Shown here piece by piece: positions 23,078 through 31,737 of a stretch of 38,995 nt of DNA (position 1 is its first letter; each line of letters opens with the position of its first letter). The stretch is from Propionimicrobium sp963511305 (GTDB taxonomy: Bacteria > Actinomycetota > Actinomycetes > Propionibacteriales > Propionibacteriaceae). The notes beneath the pieces were generated by a model that saw nothing but the letters and a program-made list of their open reading frames with translations, was not told where the DNA came from and did no database searches. The position numbers and the translations under genes were made by a program. The stretch covers positions 1-38,995 of the forward strand of contig CAUPIJ010000017.1 in the NCBI GenBank assembly GCA_963511305.1. Reading direction: 5' to 3'.

Positions 23078-24031
23078 GTGACTGCACGCCGCGCCCTTCT
23101 TGATGAAGCGAGCATCGACTTCGACCTGCCCGCACGCGCAGCTCGTCGCGCACTAGTTGACGAAAGCGCCCTTAATGTGACGAGCATGGATCTGTCCACT
23201 GCTGACGTCGCCCGCCGCGCTGTCGATATGAGCGTTCCGGCTGTCGAGCAGACCATCACGGATCCGATTCGCCTGAGCGTCGACAACGCACGCGTTGGCT
23301 CCCGCGCCCGCAAGCTGATTGCTACTGCCGCCACCATGGCAGCCGCTGCGGTATTCGTGGTGCCGGGTGCCCTTCAGGTTTCTTCCGCAGCTGATCGTCC
23401 GGACGCAGCTAACGCCACGCTGCCCGATCGCGCTGCCAACAACATCTCCCGCAGCACTGAGCGCCCGCTGCTTGAGGCCGCTGAGGCAAGCAATGAGCGC
23501 GCCATTGACGATGACACTGAGGCTCGCGTCGTAGCAGCTTTCGAGAAGAAGGCCGCTGACGACAAGGCCGCAGAGGAGGCCGCAGCCGAGGAGCGCGCCT
23601 CTAACGAGCGTGAAACTCAGAACAATGCATCCCAGGCTTCCAGCCAGGCCGCCGCGACTGCCGCTAACTACGAAGCGCCCCCGGCTAGCGGCGCTGCTGG
23701 CGCAGCCCTCGCCTTTGCGATGGCTCAGGCTGGCAAGCCCTACATCTGGGGTGGCACCGGCCCCGCCGGCTACGACTGCTCCGGCCTGGTCTTCGCCGCG
23801 TATAGGTCTGCTGGCGTCAGCCTGCCGCGTACTGCTAGCGCCATGGCTGGCGCGGGTGTTGCGGTTTCGCCCTCTGATCTGCAGCCCGGCGACATCATCG
23901 TCTCCTACGGTGGTGGCCACGCCGCTATATACGTTGGCAATGGAATGGTTATCGAAGCTCTCAACCCGGGTGTCCCGATCGGCGTCAACAGGATGAGCGG
24001 TGGCATCACCGCCGCCCGCCGCATCGTCTAA
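23078..24031 (+). CDS. NlpC/P60 cell-wall hydrolase with a long repeated N-terminal extension
   Basis: 317 residues. The C-terminal 115 residues are an NlpC/P60 domain, normally a D-glutamyl-diamino-acid endopeptidase acting on peptidoglycan stems. PYIWGGTGPAGYDCSGLV holds the nucleophile Cys234, and GGGHAAIYVG holds His281. A hydrophobic segment near 82-105 (IATAATMAAAAVFVVPGALQVSSAA) looks like a signal peptide or anchor. An Ala/Glu/Lys-rich helical linker covers about 130-205. Unusually, about 75 residues precede the signal and contain a repeated motif: ARRALLDE, ARRALVDE, ARRAVDM. The GTG follows AGGAGA, supporting this long form. The protein ends at a strong terminator. Confidence 0.9.
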   Translation: MTARRALLDEASIDFDLPARAARRALVDESALNVTSMDLSTADVARRAVDMSVPAVEQTITDPIRLSVDNARVGSRARKLIATAATMAAAAVFVVPGALQVSSAADRPDAANATLPDRAANNISRSTERPLLEAAEASNERAIDDDTEARVVAAFEKKAADDKAAEEAAAEERASNERETQNNASQASSQAAATAANYEAPPASGAAGAALAFAMAQAGKPYIWGGTGPAGYDCSGLVFAAYRSAGVSLPRTASAMAGAGVAVSPSDLQPGDIIVSYGGGHAAIYVGNGMVIEALNPGVPIGVNRMSGGITAARRIV

Positions 24032-24044
24032 TAAAACTGTTGCG

Positions 24045-24081
24045 AAGGCTCCCGCTCCTCTTACCGGAGTGGGAGCCTTTT
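24045..24081 (+). terminator. intrinsic terminator after the NlpC/P60 gene
   Basis: AAGGCTCCCGCTCC pairs with GGAGTGGGAGCCTT (one wobble or mismatch) around TCTTACC and is followed by a short T-run. Confidence 0.9.
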
Positions 24082-24121
24082 CAATTCTTTGCAACTTGGC
24101 GCCGGCCTGAGCTCGGACTAT

Positions 24122-24127
24122 TACGCT
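24122..24127 (+). promoter_or_regulatory. pgi -10 element, leaderless start
   Basis: TACGCT lies exactly six bases before the pgi ATG (24134), and there is no Shine-Dalgarno sequence. Confidence 0.45.
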
Positions 24128-24133
24128 GAGACT

Positions 24134-25807
24134 ATGCAGACACCAGTTGACCCGACGACGACATCAGCTTGGGCTGATCTATCTCGTACCGCAAACAGCT
24201 TTGAAGTTGACTTCCGCAAATGGTTCGCGGAGGATCCCGATCGCGCGAAGCGCTTCTCGCACAACGCGGCAGATTTGTACGTCGATTTTTCTAAGAACTA
24301 TTTGACCGATGAGGTCGTGGGCATGCTTGTCCGTTTGGCCGAAGAGGTCCAGATGCCGGCTCGCCGCGACGCGATGTTCTCCGGCGAACGCATCAATACT
24401 TCCGAAAACCGCTCGGTTCTTCACACCGCACTGCGTCGCCCCAAAGGTGACGAGCTGATTGTTGACGGCGTGAATGTGGTCGACCAGGTTCACGAGACGC
24501 TCGACCGCATCTACGAATTCGCTGACAAGGTGCGCTCTGGCGCGTGGGTCGGCGTCACGGGCAAGCAGATCAAGACCGTCATCAACATCGGCATCGGCGG
24601 TTCCGACCTGGGCCCTGTGATGGTCTACGAAGCGCTGAAGCCCTACAAGACCAACGAGATCAACTGCCGCTTCATCAGCAACATCGATCCGGCCGACATG
24701 TACGAGAAGACCTACGACGTCGACCCCGAGACCACGCTGTTCATCGTCGCCTCGAAGACGTTCACCACTCTCGAGACCATGACTAACGCCCGGATGGCCA
24801 AGAACTGGCTGATCAACTCGCTTCGCGCCAACGGGGCGATCAATGACAGCGACGAGCAGCGTGCGGACGCGGTTGCCAAGCACTTCGTCGCGGTCTCCAC
24901 TGCCCTCGACAAGGTCGAGGAGTTCGGCATCGAGCCCGAGAACGCGTTCGGTTTCTGGGATTGGGTCGGCGGCCGCTACTCGGTTGACTCCGCTGTTGGC
25001 CTGGCCAACGTAATCGCGATGGGTAAGGACAACTGGGAGGACTTCCTGGACGGCTTCCACGCCATTGACGAGCACTTCCGCACCGCGCCACTGAACGAGA
25101 ATGTGCCAGTTCTGATGGGCTTGTTGAACGTCTGGTACAACAACTTCTTCGACGCCCAGACGCACGCCGTGCTGCCGTACTCGCAGTACCTGCACCGCTT
25201 CCCGGCCTATCTGCAGCAGCTGACGATGGAATCCAACGGCAAGCGCGTTCGCTGGGACGGCTCCGACGTCACCACCCAGACCGGCGAGGTCTTCTGGGGC
25301 GAACCGGGCACCAACGGCCAGCACGCCTTCTACCAGCTGATCCACCAGGGCACGAAGGTGATCCCGGCCGACTTCATCGCCCCGATCAATCCCGCGCATG
25401 CCCTGAGCGAGTCGGGCACGGACGTCCATGGCCTGTTCCTGAGCAACTTCTTCGCTCAGACCTCGGCGCTTGCGTTCGGCAAGACCGCAGACGAGGTTCG
25501 CGCAGAGGGCACAGCCGAGGAAATCGTCTCGGCCCGCGTCTTCCCTGGCAACAAGCCGACCACTTCGATCCTCGTCCCCGAAATCAACCCGCGTGTGGTG
25601 GGCGAGCTGATCGCACTCTACGAACACATCACGTTCGTTGAGGGCGCGGTTTGGGGCATTAACCCGTTCGACCAGTGGGGTGTGGAGCTTGGCAAGGTGC
25701 TCGCCAATCAGATCACGCCTGCTATCGAGGGCGATCGTGAGGCGCTCGCACAGCAGGATCCCTCGACTCAGAACATGATTGGGTACTACCTAGAAAATCG
25801 CAAGTAG
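24134..25807 (+). CDS. pgi: glucose-6-phosphate isomerase
   Basis: 557 residues, the usual long bacterial form. It interconverts glucose-6-phosphate and fructose-6-phosphate in the cytoplasm. Recognisable segments are GIGGSDLGPVMVYEAL (about 155-170), IVASKTFTTLETMTNA (about 208-223), FGFWDWVGGRYSVDSAVGL (the PGI signature, about 274-292, with the catalytic Arg), MESNGKRV, and GEPGTNGQHAFYQLIHQG with the catalytic Glu/His. A catalytic Lys is present near the C-terminus in WGVELGK. An in-frame start 45 bases upstream is possible but ATG 24134 fits the TACGCT spacing. Together with ppgK it feeds glucose into glycolysis. Confidence 0.97.
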   Translation: MQTPVDPTTTSAWADLSRTANSFEVDFRKWFAEDPDRAKRFSHNAADLYVDFSKNYLTDEVVGMLVRLAEEVQMPARRDAMFSGERINTSENRSVLHTALRRPKGDELIVDGVNVVDQVHETLDRIYEFADKVRSGAWVGVTGKQIKTVINIGIGGSDLGPVMVYEALKPYKTNEINCRFISNIDPADMYEKTYDVDPETTLFIVASKTFTTLETMTNARMAKNWLINSLRANGAINDSDEQRADAVAKHFVAVSTALDKVEEFGIEPENAFGFWDWVGGRYSVDSAVGLANVIAMGKDNWEDFLDGFHAIDEHFRTAPLNENVPVLMGLLNVWYNNFFDAQTHAVLPYSQYLHRFPAYLQQLTMESNGKRVRWDGSDVTTQTGEVFWGEPGTNGQHAFYQLIHQGTKVIPADFIAPINPAHALSESGTDVHGLFLSNFFAQTSALAFGKTADEVRAEGTAEEIVSARVFPGNKPTTSILVPEINPRVVGELIALYEHITFVEGAVWGINPFDQWGVELGKVLANQITPAIEGDREALAQQDPSTQNMIGYYLENRK

Positions 25808-25826
25808 TTACAAAGCGTAACTAGTT

Positions 25827-25859
25827 ACAAGGCCAGGTGAGCGTTTCACCTGGCCTTGT
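25827..25859 (+). terminator. hairpin terminator after pgi
   Basis: A perfect 14-bp stem (25827-25840 with 25846-25859, core GGCCAGGTGA/TCACCTGGCC) around five bases. Only a weak T-run follows. Confidence 0.8.
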
Positions 25860-25887
25860 CGTTGTGGCCTGCTACTAAGCTAGACGA

Positions 25888-26553
25888 GTGGTTTTAGAGA
25901 CTCTCGGACGCGGCGTACGCTGGCTTTTGCGCGCGGCGCTTGCGCTGTTTATAGTGCTGGCGCTTGTCTTTGGCGTGCCGTTTGCCATAGTCACGCACTT
26001 ATCGACCGGCAGAATCTACACTTCGGTCGAGGAAACTCCCAACCGAGATGTGGCCGTGGTTATGGGGGCTTCTGTCTGGGGAGACCGCCCCTCGCCTTAT
26101 CTGAAAGGTCGTCTCGACGTCGCCGCTAGCCTATATCATGCGGGGAAGGTGAAGGTGCTGATCGTCTCTGGATCGGTCAGTGACAATGAGCCCAAAACCA
26201 TGCGTTCCTATCTCGTCGAACATGGGGTTGACTACAACGACATCGTCTTGGACGAGGGCGGCGATAATTCCTATACCTCGTGTGCGGTTGCGAATCGCCG
26301 CTTCGGCGTCAACGAATTAACCGTGATCAGTCAGGACTATCACCTGCCGCGCACCATCGCCGCTTGCCAGTTGCAGGGCGTGGACGCGATCGGCTCGGCC
26401 GACGTCATCAAGATCAAGAATGCCGCGTACAAGCGTTATCAGCGCCGCGAGCTCGGCGCGAATGTGAAGTTGATGGTGAACGCGATCTTCAATCACACGC
26501 CCGACGTGGGCGAGCCGAGCACCGAGGTGAAAGACGCGCTGGCCAGGCACTAG
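25888..26553 (+). CDS. SanA/YdcF-type DUF218 membrane-anchored protein
   Basis: 221 residues. One N-terminal transmembrane helix (about 12-36, LLRAALALFIVLALVFGVPFAIV) is followed by an extracytoplasmic DUF218 domain: DVAVVMGASVWGDRPSPYLKGRLDVAASLY (about 54-83), VLIVSGSVSDNE, TMRSYLVEHGV, ILDEGGDNSYTSC-like segment, and TVISQDYHLPRTIAAC. SanA relatives affect envelope integrity and vancomycin sensitivity; the activity is not established. The GTG has TAAGCT six bases upstream (leaderless-like). It is convergent with ugd across a tandem-repeat spacer. Confidence 0.87.
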   Translation: MVLETLGRGVRWLLRAALALFIVLALVFGVPFAIVTHLSTGRIYTSVEETPNRDVAVVMGASVWGDRPSPYLKGRLDVAASLYHAGKVKVLIVSGSVSDNEPKTMRSYLVEHGVDYNDIVLDEGGDNSYTSCAVANRRFGVNELTVISQDYHLPRTIAACQLQGVDAIGSADVIKIKNAAYKRYQRRELGANVKLMVNAIFNHTPDVGEPSTEVKDALARH

Positions 26554-26607
26554 CGCCGTGATCCACTGTCCTCCGGGGATTCCGTTTCAAGTTCAGGCGG
26601 CTTGCTT

Positions 26608-26684
26608 GCCTAGCGTTAGCGGCTCTTTGCCTAGCGTTAGCGGCTCTTCGCCTAGCGTTAGCGGCTCTTCGCCTAGCGTTAGCG
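26608..26684. repeat. tandem 21-bp repeat (three full copies plus a partial)
   Basis: Units start at 26608, 26629, 26650 and 26671. Each begins GCCTAGCGTTAGCGG followed by CTCTT and T or C; the last keeps only the first 14 bases. The ugd stop codon (26679-26681) lies inside the last copy, so the array runs out of the gene's 3' end. The unit contains TAGCGTTAGCG, the same GCGTTAGC motif found in other spacers. Confidence 0.9.
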
Positions 26685-27992
26685 ACGGCCGATGCCGCGA
26701 TATTCCCACCCCGCAGCCTTCCACGCCTCGCGGTCTAGCACATTGCGGCCGTCCACGATGTTTGGGCTCTTGACCCACTCGCGTGCCTCGATCGGATCGA
26801 TCGCAAGATAATCTTTCCACTCGGTGCCGAGAACGGTGACATCGGCGCCGCGCATGGCTTCTTCGCACGTTTCGACGACGTTCAGGTTCGGGCGCTTGAC
26901 GCGCAGCCCTTCGGTTGCCGCGGGGTCGGTGATCACCATGTCTGCGCCTCGAGACAGAATCTGCTGGGCGATTTCGAGGGCAGGCGAGTCGCGCAGGTCG
27001 TCGCTGTTAGGTTTGAAGGTGGCGCCCAGCACCGCGACGCGTCGCCCGACGAATGTGCCTCCGGCTAGCTCTTTCGCTATCTCTACTGCCTTCTGTCGTT
27101 GGCGTAGGTTGATCGTGTCGACTTCGCGCAGGAAGGTCAGGGCCTGCTCGACCCCGAGCTCGCCGGCTCTGGCCATGAACGCGCGGATGTCTTTCGGCAG
27201 GCAGCCGCCGCCGAAGCCGACACCGGCGCGCAGGAACTTTGAGCCGATCCGTTCGTCGTAGCCTATCGCCTTCGCCAGCATCGTTACGTCACCGCCGGAA
27301 GCGTCGCACAGCTCTGCCATGGCGTTGATGAAACTGATCTTGGTGGCCAGAAAGCTGTTAGCTGCCACTTTGACCAGCTCAGCGGTCGCATAATCGGTCA
27401 GCAGCCGGGGCACCCCATTATCGAGCAACTGCGCGTAGCACTCGTCGAGGAGCCGCGTGCCGGTTTTGGCCTTCTGCTCGTCGGTGGGCAGGCCGTATAC
27501 AATTCGGTCGGGGTTAAGCGTGTCCTCGATCGCGTAGCCCTCGCGAAGGAACTCTGGGTTCCAGACCAGAATAAGATCGCCGATAGGTCGCTCGATCTCC
27601 GCGGCGGTGCCGACGGGGACGGTCGACTTTCCGACGATCAGCGTGGGCTCGCCATCGGACTTCAGGTGTTTGGCCAGGGAGTCTACGGCAGCGTCCACAT
27701 AGCTCAGATCCGCCGCGTTGCGTTGTGGTGCCTGTGGTGTGCCGACGGCGATGAAGCTGATCTGGCTACGGGCTATGTCTGCGTAGTCGGTTGTGAAACG
27801 CAGACGGCCCGATGCCACCTGCTCGCTCAACAGCTCGCCGAAGCCGGGCTCGAAGAACGGCGCCTGTGAGGCATTCAGCTTGGCTATCTTGCCTTCGTCG
27901 ACGTCTAGGCCGATGACCTCGTGGCCCAGGCTGGCCATGCATGCCGCGTGGACTGCACCGAGATAGCCGCAGCCGATGACTGAAATTCGCAT
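26679..27992 (-). CDS. ugd: UDP-glucose 6-dehydrogenase
   Basis: 437 residues. It oxidises UDP-glucose to UDP-glucuronate with 2 NAD+, supplying surface polysaccharide synthesis. The N-terminal Rossmann fold has ISVIGCGYLG (3-12). The central STVPVGTA and EFLREGYAI are typical. The catalytic Cys264 is in GVGFGGGCLPKDIRAF, and the C-terminal domain has GATFKPNSDDLRDSPA and TVLGTEWKDY. The ATG follows GAGGAAGAG. A few UDP-ManNAc dehydrogenases share these motifs, but the overall pattern is Ugd-like. Confidence 0.95.
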   Translation of the reverse strand: MRISVIGCGYLGAVHAACMASLGHEVIGLDVDEGKIAKLNASQAPFFEPGFGELLSEQVASGRLRFTTDYADIARSQISFIAVGTPQAPQRNAADLSYVDAAVDSLAKHLKSDGEPTLIVGKSTVPVGTAAEIERPIGDLILVWNPEFLREGYAIEDTLNPDRIVYGLPTDEQKAKTGTRLLDECYAQLLDNGVPRLLTDYATAELVKVAANSFLATKISFINAMAELCDASGGDVTMLAKAIGYDERIGSKFLRAGVGFGGGCLPKDIRAFMARAGELGVEQALTFLREVDTINLRQRQKAVEIAKELAGGTFVGRRVAVLGATFKPNSDDLRDSPALEIAQQILSRGADMVITDPAATEGLRVKRPNLNVVETCEEAMRGADVTVLGTEWKDYLAIDPIEAREWVKSPNIVDGRNVLDREAWKAAGWEYRGIGRR

Positions 27993-28064
27993 ACTCTTCC
28001 TCGCCTAGAAACTCTACTTAGAAGCATAATGGCCTGAACTCGCTCGACGTGGAACAATATGCCT

Positions 28065-29699
28065 ATGACTTCTTTGCCCGCACTTCTTTCTCAGCGCGTC
28101 GAGGCTGTCGCTGGTGTCGACCCCGAGCTCCGCCCCGCCACCAAGCCGCAATTCGGTCATTTCCAGTCAAACGTCGCATTAAGGCTGGCCAAGACCGAGG
28201 GCGTGCCACCACGTGAGATGGCTCAGCGCATCGTCGACCAGCTTGAGATCGATGATCTTTGCGAACCCCCGGAAATCGCGGGCCCGGGATTCATCAATTT
28301 CCGTCTTAAAACTTCGGTGCTTTCGAGCGCGGTGAACAAGTTGGTGAACGACGAAAAGCTCGGCGTTGCCCAAGTTGACAAGCCCGAACGCGTGGTCATC
28401 GACTATTCCAGCCCGAACGTCGCAAAGCAGATGCACGTCGGTCACCTGCGTTCGACCATCATCGGCGATTGTTTCAATCGCACGCTGACTGCCGTCGGTG
28501 ACGAGGTCATCGCCCAGAACCACATCGGCGACTGGGGACGCCAGTTCGGCATGCTCATCGAGCAGATCCTAGACGAGGATCTTGATCTAGACGCACTCGA
28601 CCTGGCCGGCGCCGAGGAGCTCTATCAGCGAGCTAATGCCGCCCTGAACGAAAGCGAAGAGTTCGCCGATCGCGCCCGCGCCCGCGTCGTTAAGCTGCAG
28701 AGCGGCGACGAACAGACCCGCCAGATCTGGCAGCGCCTGATCGACATCAGCAAGTCGGGATTCAACAACACCTACCGCCGCCTGAACGTGCTGCTCAACG
28801 ATGACGATCTGGCTGGTGAATCTACCTACAACGAGTTCCTGGGCGAGGTCGCTGACGATCTGCATGAGCGCGGCATCGCCGTGCATGACCAGGGTGCGTT
28901 GGTGGTTTTCGTCGATGGTTTCGAGGCGCCCGCCATAATCCGCAACAGCGCCGGCGGCTACGGATACGACGTCACAGATATTGCCGCGATTCGCTACCGA
29001 GTGCAACAGCTCAAGGTCGATCGCATCATCTACGTCACCGACGCCCGTCAGGCTAACCACTTCGCGTTGGCCTTTGCCGTGGCTCGCAAGGCTGGTTATC
29101 TGCCCGAAAACGTCAAGGCCGAACACGTTGGCTTCGGCATGGTTCTGGGTAAGGACGGCAAGCCGTTCAAGACCCGTGACGGCAGTGCCGTCCACCTCGA
29201 TGACCTGCTTGATGAGGCCCAAAGGAATGCGTCCCCGGAGGTCGCGCTTGCCGCCATCAAATACGCGGACCTCAGCTCCGGTTTGCAGAAGGACTACGTT
29301 TTCGACGTCGAGCGCATGACCGCCACCAGCGGCGACACCGGCCCGTACCTGCAGTATGCGCACGCACGCTGCGCGAATATTCTGCGCGAGGCGGGGGCTC
29401 GTGGATTTGAGACCGGCGACGTCGGCCAGCTATCCGAACCCGCCGAACAGGATCTTGCCCTGCAGCTAACCGGCTTCGGAGAGGCGGTGCATGTCGTCGC
29501 CACCGAGCTAACCCCGCACAAGCTGTGCGGCTACCTATACGAGCTGGCCGACAAGTTCTCGAAGTTCTACGAGAAGTGCCCGGTGCTAAAAAGTGCCGAC
29601 GAGGTTCGTGCCAGCCGTCTCGGCCTGGTGGCCGCCACAAAGCAGGTGCTGGCCGCGGGCCTGAGCTTGCTTGGTATCGTCGCGCCGGAAAGAATGTGA
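28065..29699 (+). CDS. argS: arginyl-tRNA synthetase
   Basis: 544 residues, class I synthetase charging tRNA-Arg. The N-terminal Add1 domain (about 1-100) binds the tRNA D-loop. DYSSPNVAKQMHVGHLRSTIIGD contains the HIGH-equivalent HVGH (about 124). KMSK is replaced by a GKPFKTRDG-like segment, normal for many ArgRS. The C-terminal DALR anticodon-binding domain has YLQYAHARCANILR and YELADKFSKFYEKCPV. Two ATGs (28059, 28065) are possible, neither with a good Shine-Dalgarno sequence. The last codon and stop lie inside the left 58-bp direct repeat. Confidence 0.96.
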   Translation: MTSLPALLSQRVEAVAGVDPELRPATKPQFGHFQSNVALRLAKTEGVPPREMAQRIVDQLEIDDLCEPPEIAGPGFINFRLKTSVLSSAVNKLVNDEKLGVAQVDKPERVVIDYSSPNVAKQMHVGHLRSTIIGDCFNRTLTAVGDEVIAQNHIGDWGRQFGMLIEQILDEDLDLDALDLAGAEELYQRANAALNESEEFADRARARVVKLQSGDEQTRQIWQRLIDISKSGFNNTYRRLNVLLNDDDLAGESTYNEFLGEVADDLHERGIAVHDQGALVVFVDGFEAPAIIRNSAGGYGYDVTDIAAIRYRVQQLKVDRIIYVTDARQANHFALAFAVARKAGYLPENVKAEHVGFGMVLGKDGKPFKTRDGSAVHLDDLLDEAQRNASPEVALAAIKYADLSSGLQKDYVFDVERMTATSGDTGPYLQYAHARCANILREAGARGFETGDVGQLSEPAEQDLALQLTGFGEAVHVVATELTPHKLCGYLYELADKFSKFYEKCPVLKSADEVRASRLGLVAATKQVLAAGLSLLGIVAPERM

Positions 29700-29752
29700 C
29701 AAATCACACTCGCTAATCCCTGATTCGTGGAGCCGTTTTGCAACACCCCTAG
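29695..29752. repeat. 58-bp direct repeat, left copy (att-like)
   Basis: Identical over 58 bases to 33385-33442; the next bases on each side differ. It starts within the last codon of argS and begins with the palindrome TGTGACAAATCACA. It marks the left end of the LacI/hydrolase/symporter module. Confidence 0.9.
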
Positions 29753-29884
29753 ATGTGGGGAATTGGGCCTATTCGGATAGGTTCACCAACCACGTTTTGT
29801 CAGGCAACAAAAGGACGAGTTGCTTTCGCTCGCGACACCACAAATGAGCCCGATCATGAGCTTTGACTTGCGCTAGGCTTATGC

Positions 29885-29902
29885 CTGTTCGATGGCGAAC
29901 AG
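29885..29902. promoter_or_regulatory. inverted repeat upstream of the LacI-family gene
   Basis: CTGTTCG and CGAACAG are perfect 7-bp arms around ATGG, 31 bases before the lacI-type start. Size and position fit an autoregulatory operator, although the centre lacks the CG step usual for LacI-family sites. Confidence 0.45.
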
Positions 29903-29933
29903 AGTAGATGCCAACAAGGTAGAGGTGACGTGA

Positions 29934-30965
29934 ATGTCTAAACCTTCTATGCGTCAGGTAGCTAATCTGGCCCAGGTCTCTATCCAAACCGTCTCTAGGG
30001 TCATCAATCAGCCGCACCTTGTTCGGGAAGAGACCCGTGAACGGGTTGAGGCTGTAATTAGAGCGGTCGGTTACACGCCAAATGCTACGGCGAGATCGTT
30101 GCGCTCTAATAAATCGCGCGCGGTAGGCATCATCCTCAACGGAGGGTCTTTATTCGGGCCAAGTTCGGTGGCGCCGCTTCTTACCTATCGAATCCAACAG
30201 CAGGGGCTAGCCACACTCACCGCGACCTTTTTCAACGACGATGTAAAAAACGCCAGAGTAGCCATGAACGATCTGCTGGCACGCAATGTTGACGCGTTGG
30301 TGGTCATTGCCGCCCATAAGTGGGTGGCTGATGAGATCGTTTCACTGGCTCATAGTTATCCGGTCGTCGCGGTTACTAGCGAAGAATTAGGGCCCGATAT
30401 CTTCAGAGTCGCCGTCGATCAGGAAGAAACTATGCGGCTACTGGTGGAGCACTTTGTAGCCTTGAGCAAGGAACGAATTTGCTTCTTGGCCGGCCCCGAT
30501 AATTGGCTGGATGCCGCAGCAAGACGAGATAGCTGGAACCGATTAACTAGCGAATATGAAATTCAGGATTCGATCTGCGAGGTTAAATCCTTTTATCCGG
30601 ATGAAGCGTATCTGGCCGTAGCAGACTATTTCGGCGCTAACCAGTTGCCGCAAGCCCTGCTCTGCGCTAACGACATGCTGGCGATGGGGGCGATGCGATT
30701 GTGCTGGGAAAAGCGGATAAAAATTCCCACGGACATCATGGTGGCAGGCATCGACGACACCATTTCGGCCTCTTATCTAACCCCGTCGTTGACCTCGGTG
30801 ACGCAGCCTCTAGACGAAGTGGTCGACTGCATCCTGGACTTATTGGTGGCGGCTCTAAACGAAGAACCAGCCCGGGTTAAATTAGTAAAACCCGAGCTGG
30901 TTATCCGAGAATCAACAAGCGTTATCGATCTGCCTCGTACCAAAGCTCTGCCTGACCTTGCCTGA
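29934..30965 (+). CDS. LacI-family transcriptional regulator
   Basis: 343 residues. The N-terminal helix-turn-helix and hinge (MRQVANLAQVSIQTVSRVINQP...GYTPNATARSLRS, about 6-60) are typical LacI. A periplasmic-binding-protein-like effector domain follows (AVGIILNGGSLF, DALVVIAAHK, CFLAGPDNWLDAAARRDSW, ALLCANDMLAMGAM, VAGIDDTISASYLTPSLTSVTQP). The effector is probably a sugar or a breakdown product. Its 3' end overlaps the metallo-hydrolase gene on the other strand by 44 bases. A 60-base line inside the gene (30541-30600) is 38% G+C by hand count, against 68% in argS (29341-29400), suggesting foreign origin. Confidence 0.92.
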   Translation: MSKPSMRQVANLAQVSIQTVSRVINQPHLVREETRERVEAVIRAVGYTPNATARSLRSNKSRAVGIILNGGSLFGPSSVAPLLTYRIQQQGLATLTATFFNDDVKNARVAMNDLLARNVDALVVIAAHKWVADEIVSLAHSYPVVAVTSEELGPDIFRVAVDQEETMRLLVEHFVALSKERICFLAGPDNWLDAAARRDSWNRLTSEYEIQDSICEVKSFYPDEAYLAVADYFGANQLPQALLCANDMLAMGAMRLCWEKRIKIPTDIMVAGIDDTISASYLTPSLTSVTQPLDEVVDCILDLLVAALNEEPARVKLVKPELVIRESTSVIDLPRTKALPDLA

Positions 30966-31737
30966 CGACCTTGCCGGCGCGGATTCCGATTTCCTCGTAG
31001 TCGCCTTTTAACTCGCCGCTCAGTAGCCCCTCGCAAAGGCTCATGTAGTCGGTAATGAGGGATCTGTCGTAGCGAACGCCGTCGTGACCCGGGCAGGTGT
31101 AATCGAAGTGCTCGCCGTGCGCCAGCATTATTTTCAGGCTTTCTAGGAACTGCGATATTTCGTCCCTAGTGCCGCCTTCCTTCGTTGGAATAATGCTCGA
31201 ACCGTTGAGCGCGTCGCCTGTGTAGAGCAGCCTGGCCTTGTAATCCAACACGCTCAAAGAGCCAGGCGTGTGTCCGGGAGTCGCGATTATCTTCAGTTCG
31301 CGTCCACCCAAGTCGAATTTTTCGCCTCCGGTGATAGGACGGAAATCGAAGTTTTGTGGCATCGTTTCAGGTACTCTGCCAAGAAGTACCTTGAGCACTT
31401 CCTCGCCAGGGTTTCGCAGCGGTGCCCTAGTCTCGACGTACCATTTAACGAAGTCTGGGCTATAGCCGAGCGATTTAACGACTTCTTCGTCTGCCGGGTG
31501 CATATATACGTCATCGAATTGATAGGCGTTGCCTACGTGGTCGGTATGCCCATGTGTGCAAATGAGGGTGAGGGGTAGATCTGTTATTTCGTGAATTTCG
31601 GCAAGTGGATCGGTTAATCCGCATCCGCTATCGATTACTGCTGCGCGCCTTTCTCCAACAACAATGTAATAGTTATCTAGGCGAAAATCACTTATCTGGA
31701 AAGAATCATTACCTAGCGGAGTTATTTCGCGTTTCAT
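30922..31737 (-). CDS. metallo-beta-lactamase-fold hydrolase
   Basis: 271 residues. The metal site is complete: THGHTDH (about 61-67), a later His in ATPGHTPGS, Asp in LLYTGDAL, and His in CPGHDG. The fold covers glyoxalase II, lactonases and many others; it is not a recognised antibiotic beta-lactamase. Its ATG overlaps the stop of the symporter gene by one base (TAATG), so it is made from the same mRNA after the transporter. This suggests it acts on the imported compound, for example by opening a lactone or thioester. That role is inferred from context only. Confidence 0.87.
   Translation of the reverse strand: MKREITPLGNDSFQISDFRLDNYYIVVGERRAAVIDSGCGLTDPLAEIHEITDLPLTLICTHGHTDHVGNAYQFDDVYMHPADEEVVKSLGYSPDFVKWYVETRAPLRNPGEEVLKVLLGRVPETMPQNFDFRPITGGEKFDLGGRELKIIATPGHTPGSLSVLDYKARLLYTGDALNGSSIIPTKEGGTRDEISQFLESLKIMLAHGEHFDYTCPGHDGVRYDRSLITDYMSLCEGLLSGELKGDYEEIGIRAGKVVRQGQAELWYEADR

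Noticed and set aside
24179..25627. 482-codon minus-strand frame inside pgi
   Set aside because: Shadow of pgi caused by G+C-biased codon use; no ribosome-binding site or recognisable protein.
26608..26684. CRISPR array
   Set aside because: The 21-bp units are directly adjacent with no spacers, and no cas gene is present.
26558..26773. Small gene encoding a repeated LPSVSGS-type peptide
   Set aside because: The peptide repeat follows from the 21-bp DNA repeat being a multiple of three, and the frame runs antisense into ugd.
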